From Mycobacterium sp. 852013-50091_SCH5140682 (lineage in GTDB: Bacteria > Actinomycetota > Actinomycetes > Mycobacteriales > Mycobacteriaceae): 64,000 bases of DNA. Both the position numbers and the translations under genes were made by a program. Below are positions 48,789-58,312 of this stretch, piece after piece; the stretch's first letter is position 1, and every line of letters begins with the position of its first letter. The notes under the pieces were generated by a model. That model ran no database searches, was not told where the DNA came from, and worked only from the letters and a program-made list of their open reading frames with translations. The stretch is taken from contig NZ_LZTB01000008.1 in the NCBI RefSeq assembly GCF_001665685.1, forward strand, positions 57,606 through 121,605, written 5' to 3'.

Positions 48789-49277
48789 ATGGGTTGGGGT
48801 AGTTGTTGGATGGCGGCGCCCATGGTGGCTGTCGCGTTGCTCGGTGGCGGTGTCGCCGCGGCGGATTCGGGTTTGACGATGGTGCCGTTGCAGGCGCAGA
48901 TCCGGCATTGTGACTTCGCCGCGGCGGAGCACCTGACCGGCTACGGCGCAGGCACCGGCTCGGGCTTCATCGATGTCGGCGCTGACGGTTCGGGCGCGGT
49001 GCGCGCCGACGTGCGCATGCAGACCGCGGTACCCGATACGACGTATCAGGTGCGGCTCATTCAGCTGCCGCGCGTGTCGTACGCCACGTGCAATCCCGGT
49101 GATCCCGGTGTGGCGACCGGCGTGATGCACACCGATGCGGTGGGCACCGCGTCGACCACCGTGACCGGGCCACTCATGCAGGGTGCAACAGGTGCGTATG
49201 TCGTCATCGAGGGTCCGCCCGCGACGGGCAAGTTCATCCCCGAGACTTACAGCTCGACCTTCATCGCCCGGATCTGA
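48789..49277 (+). CDS. Small secreted protein, paralogue 1
   Basis: 162-aa exported protein of unknown function. N-terminal signal peptide (hydrophobic core APMVAVALLGGGVAAA, cut near AAA-DS). The mature part has two cysteines (RHCDF, YATCNPGD) likely forming a disulfide, and repeated beta-strand-like segments (GSGFIDVGADGSGAVRADV, TAVPDTTYQVRLIQLPR, VIEGPP). The next gene encodes a close paralogue with the same cysteine positions, so this is a tandem duplication. No enzymatic motif seen; a mycobacterial cell-envelope or extracellular role is inferred. Confidence 0.8.
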   Translation: MGWGSCWMAAPMVAVALLGGGVAAADSGLTMVPLQAQIRHCDFAAAEHLTGYGAGTGSGFIDVGADGSGAVRADVRMQTAVPDTTYQVRLIQLPRVSYATCNPGDPGVATGVMHTDAVGTASTTVTGPLMQGATGAYVVIEGPPATGKFIPETYSSTFIARI

Positions 49278-49287
49278 GGCGCAGTCG

Positions 49288-49329
49288 GCGAAAACCGGTG
49301 GGAACTCCGTGATTTCCACCGGCTTTCGC
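49288..49329. terminator. Hairpin after secreted paralogue 1
   Basis: GCGAAAACCGGTGGGAA (49288-49304) pairs with TTTCCACCGGCTTTCGC (49313-49329) apart from two mismatches, loop of 8 nt; 11 bp after the stop. Likely terminator separating the two paralogues into different transcripts. Confidence 0.7.
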
Positions 49330-49405
49330 ATGCGCCGGCTGGGCGGTGCCGGCTCCGGGTGATCACGCCGCCGATGTGGCGAGCAGGCCTCTTGTGCGCG
49401 GATAA

Positions 49406-49421
49406 TGTGACCACGATCACA
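49406..49421. promoter_or_regulatory. CRP-consensus site before secreted paralogue 2
   Basis: TGTGACCACGATCACA matches the symmetrical TGTGA-N6-TCACA site of CRP-type regulators exactly. It follows ATAAT and lies 24 bp before the start codon, so it may overlap the promoter or transcription start and act as a repressor site. Confidence 0.65.
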
Positions 49422-49445
49422 CAACGAGCATGTGAGGCGCAGATC

Positions 49446-49940
49446 ATGGCCAGGCATGGGATTTGTCCAGTGGTAGTCGTCGTGGTTGGCGCCGCAGCCC
49501 TGGGTGGTGTGGGGACCGCCGCCGCGGGTGCGGGCACGGCAATGACGATGGTGCCGCTGGACAATCAGATCAAGCAGTGCGACCTTGTCACCTCCACGTA
49601 CGAGCTGACGTACGGCACTGCCTCGGGGTTCGTCGATGTGGGCGCACCGGATTCAGGTTCGGTGCGGGCCGAGGTGCATCTGCAGACCGCGGTGCCCGAC
49701 TCCACCTATCAGGCGCGGTTGATTCAAGTGCCGCGCTCATTGGCGGCCCCATGCGACCCGGGTGATGCCGGGGTGGCCGCCGGGGCGATGTACATCGACG
49801 GTCTGGGCAACGGTTCGACGACCGTCACGAGCCCGCGGATGCCGGGTGCGACCGGGGCGGGCGTCATTGTCGAGGGTCCGCCCCGTCCCGGGCGCCTGCA
49901 TGGCGACATCTACACCTCGTCGTACATCGCTGCCATCTGA
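49446..49940 (+). CDS. Small secreted protein, paralogue 2
   Basis: 164-aa exported protein, paralogue of the gene at 48789. Signal peptide (ICPVVVVVVGAAALGGVG, cut near AAA-GA). Shared features: TMVPLDNQIKQCDL, GTASGFVDVGAPDSGSVRAEV, QTAVPDSTYQARLIQVPR, the second cysteine in APCDPGDAG, and the VEGPP end region. Start chosen at ATG 49446, where the signal peptide begins; an upstream in-frame ATG (49359) would include the CRP-like site. Function unknown. Confidence 0.8.
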   Translation: MARHGICPVVVVVVGAAALGGVGTAAAGAGTAMTMVPLDNQIKQCDLVTSTYELTYGTASGFVDVGAPDSGSVRAEVHLQTAVPDSTYQARLIQVPRSLAAPCDPGDAGVAAGAMYIDGLGNGSTTVTSPRMPGATGAGVIVEGPPRPGRLHGDIYTSSYIAAI

Positions 49941-49996
49941 GCGCTGATCGCCGAATCAACTCCGTTGAGCTCCAACGGCGTTCGCCGGCGGCGACG

Positions 49997-50905
49997 TCAT
50001 CCGAGCCGGATGCGCACGGCAAGACCCGCGCACGCGATCACCGCGGCGCCACCCAGCACAGTCAGCCACGTCAGGTGCTCGTGCAGGAGCAGCGCCGCCC
50101 AGCAGATCGTCATCACGGGCTGTACGAGTTGCACCTGGCTGACTTGGGCCATCGGACCGATCGCCAGGCCCCGGTACCACGCGAAGAATCCGAGGTACAT
50201 GCTGACCGCGGCCAGATAGCCGAAGGCCGCCCACTGTGCCGGCGTCGCATTCGGCGGCTGCTGCACGACGGCCACGGCGGTCAGCACCAGCATCACCGGG
50301 GCCGCCACCACCAACGCCCATGACACCGTCTGCCACGCGCCGAGTTCCCTGGCCAATAGGCCACCCTCGGCGTAGCCGACTGCTGCCGCCGCCACCGCGC
50401 CGAACAGCAGCACGTCTGCCCAGCTCAGGTGCCCGACTCCGCCGCCCTGCACCATTGCGAACACCACCGCGGCAGCCGCACCGATTGCGGCGGTGGTCCA
50501 GAACGCCGCAGGCGGATGCTCGCGGCTGCGTAGGACGGCGGTGACTGCGGTGGCCGCAGGCAGTAGCGCGACGACGACCGCACCGTGGCTGGCCGGCGTG
50601 ATTGTGAGCGCGTAGGACGTCAGCAACGGGAAGCCGGCGACGACGCCCGCGGCCACCACCGCCAGGCGCACCCACTGGGCGCCGCGGGGCAGCGATTGCC
50701 GCGTGACGGCCAGCGCCGTGGCGGCCAGGGCGGCGGCGACGACGGCTCTGCCCGCACCGATGAACAGCGGCGAGAGCCCGCCGATGGCGAATCGGGTGAA
50801 CACGATGGTGAACGAGAACGCGACCACGCCCAGCAAGCCCCACAACACACCGGCTTGGGATAACGGTGGTCGCACCACGACAGTAGCGCTACTCTGTTCC
50901 GACAT
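49997..50905 (-). CDS. EamA/DMT-superfamily exporter
   Basis: 302-aa membrane protein with ten predicted helices in two EamA repeats (first from GVLWGLLGVVAFSFTIVFTRF, second from LSWADVLLFGAVAAAAVGYAEGG). DMT-family exporters of this type remove amino acids or metabolites. It is divergent from a MocR-type regulator whose start codon overlaps its own (CATG, 50903-50906), so the regulator probably controls it. Start ATG 50905 gives the hydrophilic leader MSEQSSATVVVRPP before helix 1. Confidence 0.87.
   Translation of the reverse strand: MSEQSSATVVVRPPLSQAGVLWGLLGVVAFSFTIVFTRFAIGGLSPLFIGAGRAVVAAALAATALAVTRQSLPRGAQWVRLAVVAAGVVAGFPLLTSYALTITPASHGAVVVALLPAATAVTAVLRSREHPPAAFWTTAAIGAAAAVVFAMVQGGGVGHLSWADVLLFGAVAAAAVGYAEGGLLARELGAWQTVSWALVVAAPVMLVLTAVAVVQQPPNATPAQWAAFGYLAAVSMYLGFFAWYRGLAIGPMAQVSQVQLVQPVMTICWAALLLHEHLTWLTVLGGAAVIACAGLAVRIRLG
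50882..50893. promoter_or_regulatory. 12-bp palindrome at the overlapping divergent starts
   Basis: AGTAGCGCTACT is a perfect palindrome 11 bp before the regulator's ATG and within the first codons of the exporter gene. A TACTCT (50890-50895) could be the -10 of a leaderless transcript starting at 50904. Candidate operator of the MocR-type protein. Confidence 0.45.
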
Positions 50906-52316
50906 GGACAACGATAGCACTGAGCGCATCGTGACGGGTCTGCGGCAGTGGATCGCCACCGCGGCGCCCGGTGCGCAGTTGCCGTCCAATCGTGCGCTGG
51001 TCGCGCAGTACGGGGCCAGTCCGGTCACGGTGCAGAAGGCGATGCGCGCACTGCGCGGCCTCGGACTAGTGGAATCGCGGCCGGGGGTAGGCACGTTCGT
51101 CCGGGCCGTACGCACCGCCCGGCCACCCGACTATGGTTGGCAGACAGCAGCTTTGGGCTCGCCACAGGTCCGCATACCGGGCCCGTCCACTCCGATGCGC
51201 AGTGCGGCGCCCGACGTGATCGGCCTGCATTCGGGTTATCCGGACCGGGAACTGCTGCCGCAGCGCTTGGTTCGCGCCGCCCTGGCGCGGGCCGCGCGCT
51301 CCGACGCTGCGCTGACTCGCTCCGATGCCGCGGGCCTTGCCGAATTGCGGGCGTGGTTCGCCACCGAACTCGCCGAGTCGTGCCCGGTGGGCGTGACCCC
51401 ACCTGCCCCGCGCGATGTGATCGTGTTGCCCGGCAGCCAGAGTGGGTTGAGCTCGACCTTTCGGGCCCTGGTCGGGTTCGGGCAGCCGATGCTCATCGAG
51501 TCCCCCAGTTACTGGGGCGCGATGCTGGCCGCCGCGCAGGCCGGCGTGCGGTTGATCCCGGTGCCGAGCGGCTCGAGCGGCCCGGATCCCGACGAACTGG
51601 CGCGCGCGTTCGCCCAGACGGGCGCCAGGCTGTTCTATGCGCAACCGAATTTCGCCAATCCGACCGGGGCACAATGGGATTCCGAGCTGGCGCGGGAGGT
51701 GCTCGACGTCGTGCGGCGCCACGGTGCCTTCCTGCTGGAGGACGACTGGGCGCGTGATTTCGCCATCGACTCCGCCGCGAGCCCGGTGGCCGCGCTCGAC
51801 GACGCGGGCCACGTCATCTACCTGCGCTCGCTGACCAAGAGTGTGTCGCCGGCGATCCGCGTGGCAGGCCTGGTGATCCGCGGACCGGCACGCGAACGCA
51901 TCCTCGCCGACCGGGGCGCCGAATCCATGTACGTCAGCGGATTGCTGCAGGCGGCCGCGCTCGACGTCGTCACGCAGCCGGCCTGGCGCTCGCACGTGCG
52001 AGATCTGCGCCACCAGTTGCGCCAACGGCGGGATCTGTTGGTCTCCGCCGTCACCGAACACGTCGCCACGGGACACCTGGAGCGGGTTCCCCGCGGGGGT
52101 TTGCATCTGTGGCTCAGGCTCCCCGATTCCACCGACCTCGACCGGCTGGTGCGGGACTGCGAGTCCGACGGCGTGCTGGTCGCGGCCGGTGCGGAGTGGT
52201 TTCCGGCGGAACCGGCAGGTGCCTACCTGCGGCTGAACTACTCGGGGCCGGAGCCGGCGCGGTTCGCGGAGGGAGCCAGGGTGGTCGGTGCGGCGCTGGC
52301 CAGGCAGGCGGGGTAG
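50904..52316 (+). CDS. MocR-type GntR regulator with aminotransferase domain
   Basis: 470-aa regulator: N-terminal GntR winged helix (~10-75, APGAQLPSNRALVAQYGASP) fused to a fold-type I aminotransferase domain (~110-460). PLP-site features include YAQPNFANPTGAQWD and the lysine in YLRSLTKSVSPAIRVAGLV near residue 312. MocR proteins use PLP as ligand or sensor rather than as catalysts. Start ATG 50904 overlaps the exporter's start codon on the other strand and is probably leaderless. It likely regulates the divergent EamA exporter in response to an amino acid or PLP-linked metabolite. PdxR-like function cannot be excluded, but no PLP synthesis gene is nearby. Confidence 0.9.
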   Translation: MDNDSTERIVTGLRQWIATAAPGAQLPSNRALVAQYGASPVTVQKAMRALRGLGLVESRPGVGTFVRAVRTARPPDYGWQTAALGSPQVRIPGPSTPMRSAAPDVIGLHSGYPDRELLPQRLVRAALARAARSDAALTRSDAAGLAELRAWFATELAESCPVGVTPPAPRDVIVLPGSQSGLSSTFRALVGFGQPMLIESPSYWGAMLAAAQAGVRLIPVPSGSSGPDPDELARAFAQTGARLFYAQPNFANPTGAQWDSELAREVLDVVRRHGAFLLEDDWARDFAIDSAASPVAALDDAGHVIYLRSLTKSVSPAIRVAGLVIRGPARERILADRGAESMYVSGLLQAAALDVVTQPAWRSHVRDLRHQLRQRRDLLVSAVTEHVATGHLERVPRGGLHLWLRLPDSTDLDRLVRDCESDGVLVAAGAEWFPAEPAGAYLRLNYSGPEPARFAEGARVVGAALARQAG

Positions 52317-52320
52317 CGAC

Positions 52321-52887
52321 TCAGCGCGGCACCGGCCGGATCCGGACCACTGCCGCCGCGCCCGTCCCACTCATTGTCAGCGGCGGCCCGGGCCAGCACA
52401 GAGCGTCGAGTGCGCCCAGCTCGACTCGCTCGCCCGCGGGCGAGGACACCGTGACGGTCCCGGACAGGCCGATCAACACGAGCGGTTCGGCAGGTCCGGC
52501 CGAAACCGAACCGCCGTCGTGCAGCCGGATCACGTCGAGTTCCGCACCGGCACGTCCACGTCGGGTCATCACGTTGAGATCGCGGGTCGGTGTGGAAACC
52601 TCTCCTGTGGTGTCGGCATCGCCGTCAAAGGCAAACGGCTCCAACGGTTGTAGGCGGTGCCGCACACCGTCGACGGTCAGCACCATGTCGGTGCCATCGA
52701 CGAGCGTGATGATCCGGTCGACCCCGGGGAACGCCGAGAACGCGCCGGATGCCGATACTTCGGCAATGCTGATCCGCCAGTCGAATTCGTCATCGCCCGG
52801 GCTGCGGGCCACCTCGTAGGTGACCCCGCCGCCGTTGCGCCATGGCATGCGCTGGTGGCTGGCGAACCGTTGCACCCGCAGTGTCAC
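52321..52887 (-). CDS. hutD: HutD family protein
   Basis: 188-aa cupin-like protein of the HutD family, found in many hut operons and thought to buffer or sense the pathway rather than catalyse a step. Signatures: [20 protein letters not shown] and [23 protein letters not shown] near the N-terminus. GTG start overlapping the hutI stop by 4 bp; last gene of the operon. Its stop lies 4 bp from the convergent MocR-type gene end. Confidence 0.92.
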   Translation of the reverse strand: MTLRVQRFASHQRMPWRNGGGVTYEVARSPGDDEFDWRISIAEVSASGAFSAFPGVDRIITLVDGTDMVLTVDGVRHRLQPLEPFAFDGDADTTGEVSTPTRDLNVMTRRGRAGAELDVIRLHDGGSVSAGPAEPLVLIGLSGTVTVSSPAGERVELGALDALCWPGPPLTMSGTGAAAVVRIRPVPR

Positions 52888-54077
52888 GACGCGCGGTCCC
52901 CCACGCTGCCCGCCACCAGCTCACCGCCGCGCCACACCGCGCCGACCAACGGCACGCCGGGCCGGTACGCCAGGTGCACATGCGAAATGGCATCCAGCAG
53001 CACGGCATCCGCTCGCGCTCCGACGCTCAGATGCCCGACGTCGGTGCGGCGCAACGCCCGTGCCCCACCCATGGTCGCCGACCACAACGCCTCATCGGGC
53101 GTCATGTTCATGTCGCGGACCGCCACCGCGATACAGAACGGCAGGTTGGTGGTGAACCCCGAGCCCGGATTGCAGTTGCTGGCCAGCGCCACGGTGACAC
53201 CCGCGTCGAGCAGCCGCCGGGCGTCCGGATACGGCATGCGGGTGGCGAATTCGGTGGCCGCGAGCAGGGTGGCCACGGTGTTGCCGGAGGCCAGCGCGGC
53301 GATATCGTCGTCGTCGAGGAACGTCGCGTGGTCGGCCGACGCCGCACCGAATTCCACGGCGATCTGCACACCCGGTCCCGGCCCGAGCTGGTTGGCGTGC
53401 ACGCGCGGGATGAGGCCCCGCTCGACCCCGGCAGTCAGGATTTTTCGCGTCTGATCCCCGTCGAACGCGCCCCGCTCACAGAACACGTCGATCCACTTGG
53501 CGGCGGGCGCACACGCGTCCACCATGGCCGTGCACACCAGGTCCACGTAGTCGTCGGGCCGGTCGGCGTATTCCTGCGGCACCAAATGAGCTCCGAGGAA
53601 GGTGATTTCGTCGGTGAACTCGGCGGCGAGCTGCAGGCTCTGCACCTCGGTGTCGACGGTGAGCCCGTAGCCGGACTTGCACTCATTGGTGGTGGTGCCC
53701 GAGCGTCGTGACTCGGCGACCAGGCGGGCGACGTTGGCGCGCAGCTCGTCGGTGCTCGCGGCGCGGGTGGCATTGACCGTCGTATTGATTCCGCCTGCGC
53801 TGTATGGCTTTCCGGCCATCCGGGCGGCGAACTCCGCCGAACGGTCACCGCTGAACACCAGGTGGCTGTGGCTGTCGACGAAACCGGGGATGACGGCACG
53901 CCCGTCGGCGTCCACTCGATCGTCGGCGTCCGGTGCGCCGGCGCGCGGTCCGACCCAGGCCACCACACCGTCGTCGAAGACGATTGCGGCATCCTCGATC
54001 AGGCCGACCAGCCCGGCCTGCTGCGCCGGATCGTTGGTGACAAGGGCGCCGATATTGTCGATCAGAAGACTGCTCAT
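52884..54077 (-). CDS. hutI: Imidazolonepropionase
   Basis: 397-aa amidohydrolase, third step of histidine degradation: imidazolone-5-propionate to N-formimino-L-glutamate. Metal and substrate motifs: [56 protein letters not shown] and [10 protein letters not shown]. The normal length of about 400 aa is met. Overlaps hutF (ATGA at its 5' end) and hutD (3' end) by 4 bp each. Confidence 0.96.
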   Translation of the reverse strand: MSSLLIDNIGALVTNDPAQQAGLVGLIEDAAIVFDDGVVAWVGPRAGAPDADDRVDADGRAVIPGFVDSHSHLVFSGDRSAEFAARMAGKPYSAGGINTTVNATRAASTDELRANVARLVAESRRSGTTTNECKSGYGLTVDTEVQSLQLAAEFTDEITFLGAHLVPQEYADRPDDYVDLVCTAMVDACAPAAKWIDVFCERGAFDGDQTRKILTAGVERGLIPRVHANQLGPGPGVQIAVEFGAASADHATFLDDDDIAALASGNTVATLLAATEFATRMPYPDARRLLDAGVTVALASNCNPGSGFTTNLPFCIAVAVRDMNMTPDEALWSATMGGARALRRTDVGHLSVGARADAVLLDAISHVHLAYRPGVPLVGAVWRGGELVAGSVGDRAS

Positions 54078-55405
54078 GAGGTCAATGTCCTAATGGAATC
54101 ATGAAGTGCTGCAGGCACATCGTCGATCTGAGTGTGTGAACGGCGGTTTACCACCCGGCGGCCGCCGACCACCACGTCGGTCACGTCGGGGGCGGACGCG
54201 GCGAATACCACAGTCTCCAGCAGGGTTCCGGATTCCCAGCCTGCCATCCGGACCGAGTCGAGCTCGACCGTGACGAAGTCCGCGAGCGCACCCGGTTCCA
54301 GCCTGCCGGCCTCGGGCCAACCCAGCGAAGCATGCCCATCGGCAGTGGCCGCCCGCATCAACTCCGCCGCAGGCCAATGCCCGCGCCGTTCGGTACGCAA
54401 CCGCTCGTCGAGCTCCATGCCGCGGGCTTCCTCGAAGATGTCCACGATGGCGTTGCTGTCGCTGCCCAGGGTCAGCGGGGTGCCCGCCGTCGCGAGATCC
54501 CGTGCCCGGCCGATGCCGTCGGCGAGGTCGCGTTCGGTGGTCGGCGTCATGCACACATGGGTGCGGGAATCGGCCAGGGCGGAGACGTCGTCATCGGTGA
54601 GATGGGTGGCGTGGACCGCGGTCGACAGCGAACCCAATGCGCCGTGTTCACCCAGCAGTTGGGTCGGGGTGCAGCCGTGTGCGGCCAGGCAGGCCTCGTT
54701 CTCGGCCCGCTGTTCGGACATGTGGAAGTGCAGAGGTACGCCATGGCTCCTGGCCCAGTCGGCGACGGTGCCGAGCTGATCGGCAGGAACCGCACGTACC
54801 GAATGGATCGCGGCGCCGATGCGGGCCTGCGGTGTGGCGGTGAGCCGCTCGACCCGCTCGGCCCACGCGGCGGCGGTGCCGTCGGTGAACCGAAGCTGCG
54901 GGCCCTTCAGTTCGGTGCCGAAACCGCCTGTCAGATAACACGCGTCGAGCAGGGTGATGCGGATACCGGCGTCGGCGGCCGCCGCGATCAGCGCCTCGCC
55001 CAACGCATTTGACTCGGGGTACGGTGTGCCGTCGGGGCGGTGGTGCACATAGTGGAACTCGCCGACGCAGGTGATGCCTGCCAGTGCCATCTCGGCGTAT
55101 GTCGCACGCGCGAGGGCGTGATACGAGTCCGGGTCCAGCCGTCCGGCGACGGCGTACATGTCCTCGCGCCACGTCCAGAACGTGCCGCCACCGCGGTGCG
55201 TGCGCCCGCGCAGGGCGCGGTGGAAGGCGTGGCTGTGCGAGTTGGCCAGGCCGGGCACCGTCACGCCCGCCAGGTGAGTGGCGTCGGCCGGGCGCTCCTG
55301 CCCGGCCGACACTGACGTGATCTTGTCGCCGTCCACCTCGATGAGCACCCGGTCGCTGACCTGATCGCCGCCGAGCCAGGCGTAATCAGCGAAATACCGT
55401 GTCAC
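54074..55405 (-). CDS. hutF: Formimidoylglutamate deiminase
   Basis: 443-aa amidohydrolase that converts N-formimino-L-glutamate to N-formyl-L-glutamate and ammonia. Metal-site motifs: [45 protein letters not shown] and LGSDSNA. Its presence means this organism uses the five-step (formylglutamate) hut route, which needs a deformylase next. GTG start; both ends overlap neighbours by 4 bp. Confidence 0.95.
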   Translation of the reverse strand: MTRYFADYAWLGGDQVSDRVLIEVDGDKITSVSAGQERPADATHLAGVTVPGLANSHSHAFHRALRGRTHRGGGTFWTWREDMYAVAGRLDPDSYHALARATYAEMALAGITCVGEFHYVHHRPDGTPYPESNALGEALIAAAADAGIRITLLDACYLTGGFGTELKGPQLRFTDGTAAAWAERVERLTATPQARIGAAIHSVRAVPADQLGTVADWARSHGVPLHFHMSEQRAENEACLAAHGCTPTQLLGEHGALGSLSTAVHATHLTDDDVSALADSRTHVCMTPTTERDLADGIGRARDLATAGTPLTLGSDSNAIVDIFEEARGMELDERLRTERRGHWPAAELMRAATADGHASLGWPEAGRLEPGALADFVTVELDSVRMAGWESGTLLETVVFAASAPDVTDVVVGGRRVVNRRSHTQIDDVPAALHDSIRTLTS

Positions 55406-56616
55406 TGACTCACCAACTCTTTCAGCACCTTGGTCAGCGCCACCACTCCGGCCACGCAGTCGTCGTCGGAGGCGTCTTCCACCGGGCTGTGACTCACGCC
55501 GGTTGGATTGCGCACGAACAGCATCGCCGTCGGCACGTGTGCCGAGAGGATCCCGGCGTCGTGGCCCGCTCCGGTGGGCAACTGCGGTGCGCCGTCGAGC
55601 AGCGCGCTGATGCGGTCCCGCAGTGCGTCATCGAAACCGACGACGGGCGAATACGATTCGCGGGTCACGGTGCACGTGGCGCCGTGCACGGCGGCTGCTT
55701 CCTCGCCGACCGCCGTGACCTCGGCAACCAACTTCTCCAGCACGGTGTCGTCGGCCGCGCGGGCGTCGAGCCAACCGTGCACGGCCGATGGAATCGCGTT
55801 GACGCCGTTGGGGATCACCAGGACCTTGCCGAACGTGGCGAGCGCCCCGGTGCGGGTGGCGGTGTCGCGGGCGGCCAGCACGCTGGTCGCGAACGGCAAC
55901 ATGGGGTCGACGCGATCGTCCACCCGGGTGGTGCCGGCATGGTTTGCCTCGCCGAGGAATTCGAACCGCCACCGGCCGTGCGGCCAGATGGCTGTCGCCA
56001 CCCCGACCGCGGCGTCCATGTCCACCAGTGCCCGGCCCTGTTCGACGTGCAGTTCCACGAACACTCCGATGCGCTCGAGTGCCTGCTCGTCACGGCCCAG
56101 CCGCGCGGGATCCACCCCGGCCGCGTGCATCGCGTCGCCCAGCGTGACGCCGTCGGCGTCCTTGAGCCCGCGGGCCCGGTCGGGTTCGATCGCGCCTGTC
56201 AGCAGGCGACTGCCCATGCACGCGACACCGAATCGGGCGCCCTCCTCGTCGGCGAAATTGGTCACCGCCAGCGAGCGCGTGGGTTCGACGCCTTGTGCGC
56301 GCAGTTCGTCGACAGCCAGAAAGGCCGAAACCACGCCGAGCGGACCGTCATACGCGCCGCCGTCGGGCACGCTGTCGAGGTGGCTGCCGGTCACCACCGA
56401 GCCTGCGCGGGGTTCGCCCCACCACGCCCACTGGTTCCCGTTGCGGTCCTCTTCGTAGGTCAGGCCGCGTTGCTTTGCCTGGTCGATGAACCAGGCCCGC
56501 AGCTCGCCGTCGGCCGCGTTCCAGGCGAACCGGCGGTACCCACCGCTGCCCGGGTCACGCCCGATCGGCGCGAGCGACGCCCACAGCGAGACGAACCTGT
56601 CAACAAGAGACGTCAT
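55402..56616 (-). CDS. M20-family amidase (allantoate amidohydrolase/carbamoylase-like), probable N-formylglutamate deformylase
   Basis: 404-aa di-zinc hydrolase of the M20 hydantoinase/carbamoylase group. Metal ligands are in GSHLDSVPDGGAYDGPLG, FADEEGARFG, ELHVEQG and near the end SHSPVED; the dimerisation lid carries ANHAGTTRVDDR. Databases would call it allantoate amidohydrolase, but no purine genes are near. It sits between hutU and hutF with 4-bp overlaps on both sides, exactly where a HutG deformylase is required, and no HutG-type gene is in the cluster. I infer that it hydrolyses N-formyl-L-glutamate to glutamate and formate. Confidence 0.85.
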   Translation of the reverse strand: MTSLVDRFVSLWASLAPIGRDPGSGGYRRFAWNAADGELRAWFIDQAKQRGLTYEEDRNGNQWAWWGEPRAGSVVTGSHLDSVPDGGAYDGPLGVVSAFLAVDELRAQGVEPTRSLAVTNFADEEGARFGVACMGSRLLTGAIEPDRARGLKDADGVTLGDAMHAAGVDPARLGRDEQALERIGVFVELHVEQGRALVDMDAAVGVATAIWPHGRWRFEFLGEANHAGTTRVDDRVDPMLPFATSVLAARDTATRTGALATFGKVLVIPNGVNAIPSAVHGWLDARAADDTVLEKLVAEVTAVGEEAAAVHGATCTVTRESYSPVVGFDDALRDRISALLDGAPQLPTGAGHDAGILSAHVPTAMLFVRNPTGVSHSPVEDASDDDCVAGVVALTKVLKELVSQ

Positions 56617-58271
56617 CAGCTCTCCTGCATGGGGATCCGGACGCCGCGCTCCTTGGCGACCTCCTCGGCCCGCTCGTAGCCGGCATCGACGTGCCGGATC
56701 ACGCCCATGCCGGGGTCGTTGGTCAGCAGGCGGGAAAGCTTTTGTGCCGCAAGCTCGGTCCCGTCGGCGACACCGACCTGCCCGGCGTGGATGGACCGGC
56801 CGATGCCGACGCCGCCGCCGTGGTGGATCGACACCCACGCCGCACCCGACGAGGTGGCGGTCAGGGCGTTGAGCAGCGGCCAGTCGGCGATCGCGTCGGA
56901 TCCGTCTAGCATCGACTCGGTCTCGCGGTAGGGGCTGGCCACCGAGCCGCAGTCCAGGTGGTCGCGGCCGATGACGATCGGGGCCGACACCTTGCCGCTG
57001 GCCACCAGATCGTTGAACAGCACGCCGGCCTTGTCGCGTTCGCCGTAGCCCAGCCAGCAGATCCGGGCGGGCAGGCCCTGGAACGCGATGCGCTCGCGGG
57101 CGCCGCGCATCCACTTGTGCAGGCGGTCGTCGTCCGGGAACAGGTCCATGATGGCCTTGTCCGTGGTGTAGATGTCCTGCGGGTCACCCGAGAGCGCGAC
57201 CCAGCGGAACGGGCCTTTGCCCTCGCAGAACAGCGGTCGGATGTAGGCGGGCACGAAACCGGGGAATTCGAAGGCCCGTTCGTAACCGCCGAGGCGGGCT
57301 TCGTCGCGGATCGAGTTGCCGTAGTCGAAGACCTCGGCGCCGCCGTCCTGGAACTCGACCATGGCTTTGACCTGTGTGGCCATGGATTCGCGTGCGCGGT
57401 CGGTGAATTCGTCGGGCTTCTTCTCGGCGTAGTCGTGCCAGTCGTCGAGGTCGATGCCTTCGGGCAGGTATGACAGCGGGTCGTGTGCGCTGGTCTGGTC
57501 GGTCACCAGGTCGATGGGTACGCCGCGGCGCAGCAGTTCGGGGAAGATCGTGGCGGCGTTGCCGACGACGCCGACCGACCAGGCCCGCTTGTTGGTCCGG
57601 GCATCGACGGCCTTCTTGATCGCGTCCTCGAGATCGTCGGCGACCTCGTCGAGGTAGCGGTGCTCGACGCGGCGGCGCAGACGCGCCTCGTCGACGTCCA
57701 CGATCAGGCAGGCGCCGCCGTTGAGGGTGACCGCGAGCGGTTGCGCGCCGCCCATGCCGCCGCAGCCGCCGGTCAGGGTCAGGGTGCCCGCGAGGGTGCC
57801 GCCGAAGCGCTTTTCGGCTGCCGCAGCAAAGGTTTCGTAGGTGCCCTGAACGATGCCCTGGGTGCCGATGTAGATCCAGGACCCCGCGGTCATCTGCCCG
57901 TACATCGTCAGCCCGAGGTGCTCCAGCCGCCGGAACTCGGGCCAGGTGGCCCAGTCGCCGACCAGGTTCGAGTTGGCGATGAGCACGCGCGGTGCCCATT
58001 CGTGGGTCTGAAACACGCCGACCGGCTTGCCGGATTGCACCAGCATCGTCTCGTCGGGCGCCAGGGTCTCCAGGGTGCGCACCATGGCGTCGAAGCTGGC
58101 CCAGTTGCGCGCGGCGCGTCCGGTGCCGCCGTAGACGACGAGGTCGTCCGGACGTTCGGCGTTTTCCGGATCCAGGTTGTTCATCAGCATGCGCAGCGGC
58201 GCTTCGGTATACCAGCTGCGCGCGGTGCGGGTGGTGCCGCGAGGGGCACGTACGGGACGGGCGCCTTCCAT
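56616..58271 (-). CDS. hutU: Urocanate hydratase
   Basis: 551-aa NAD-dependent enzyme, second step of histidine degradation: urocanate to imidazolone-5-propionate. The NAD loop [15 protein letters not shown] is near residue 175; the active-site Cys region is [16 protein letters not shown] near residue ~410, and [11 protein letters not shown] follows near ~455. The length is standard. Start ATG 58271 has GGGAGAG upstream, 41 bp after the rpiR-family gene. Its stop overlaps the amidase start by one base. Confidence 0.96.
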   Translation of the reverse strand: MEGARPVRAPRGTTRTARSWYTEAPLRMLMNNLDPENAERPDDLVVYGGTGRAARNWASFDAMVRTLETLAPDETMLVQSGKPVGVFQTHEWAPRVLIANSNLVGDWATWPEFRRLEHLGLTMYGQMTAGSWIYIGTQGIVQGTYETFAAAAEKRFGGTLAGTLTLTGGCGGMGGAQPLAVTLNGGACLIVDVDEARLRRRVEHRYLDEVADDLEDAIKKAVDARTNKRAWSVGVVGNAATIFPELLRRGVPIDLVTDQTSAHDPLSYLPEGIDLDDWHDYAEKKPDEFTDRARESMATQVKAMVEFQDGGAEVFDYGNSIRDEARLGGYERAFEFPGFVPAYIRPLFCEGKGPFRWVALSGDPQDIYTTDKAIMDLFPDDDRLHKWMRGARERIAFQGLPARICWLGYGERDKAGVLFNDLVASGKVSAPIVIGRDHLDCGSVASPYRETESMLDGSDAIADWPLLNALTATSSGAAWVSIHHGGGVGIGRSIHAGQVGVADGTELAAQKLSRLLTNDPGMGVIRHVDAGYERAEEVAKERGVRIPMQES

Positions 58272-58312
58272 TGGATCTCTCCCTTGAATATCGAAATGGG
58301 TTGGTGGAGTGG

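Noticed and set aside
55402..56616. Purine (allantoin) catabolism gene
   Set aside because: Sequence family alone would suggest allantoate amidohydrolase, but all neighbours are hut genes with overlapping codons and no purine genes are present.
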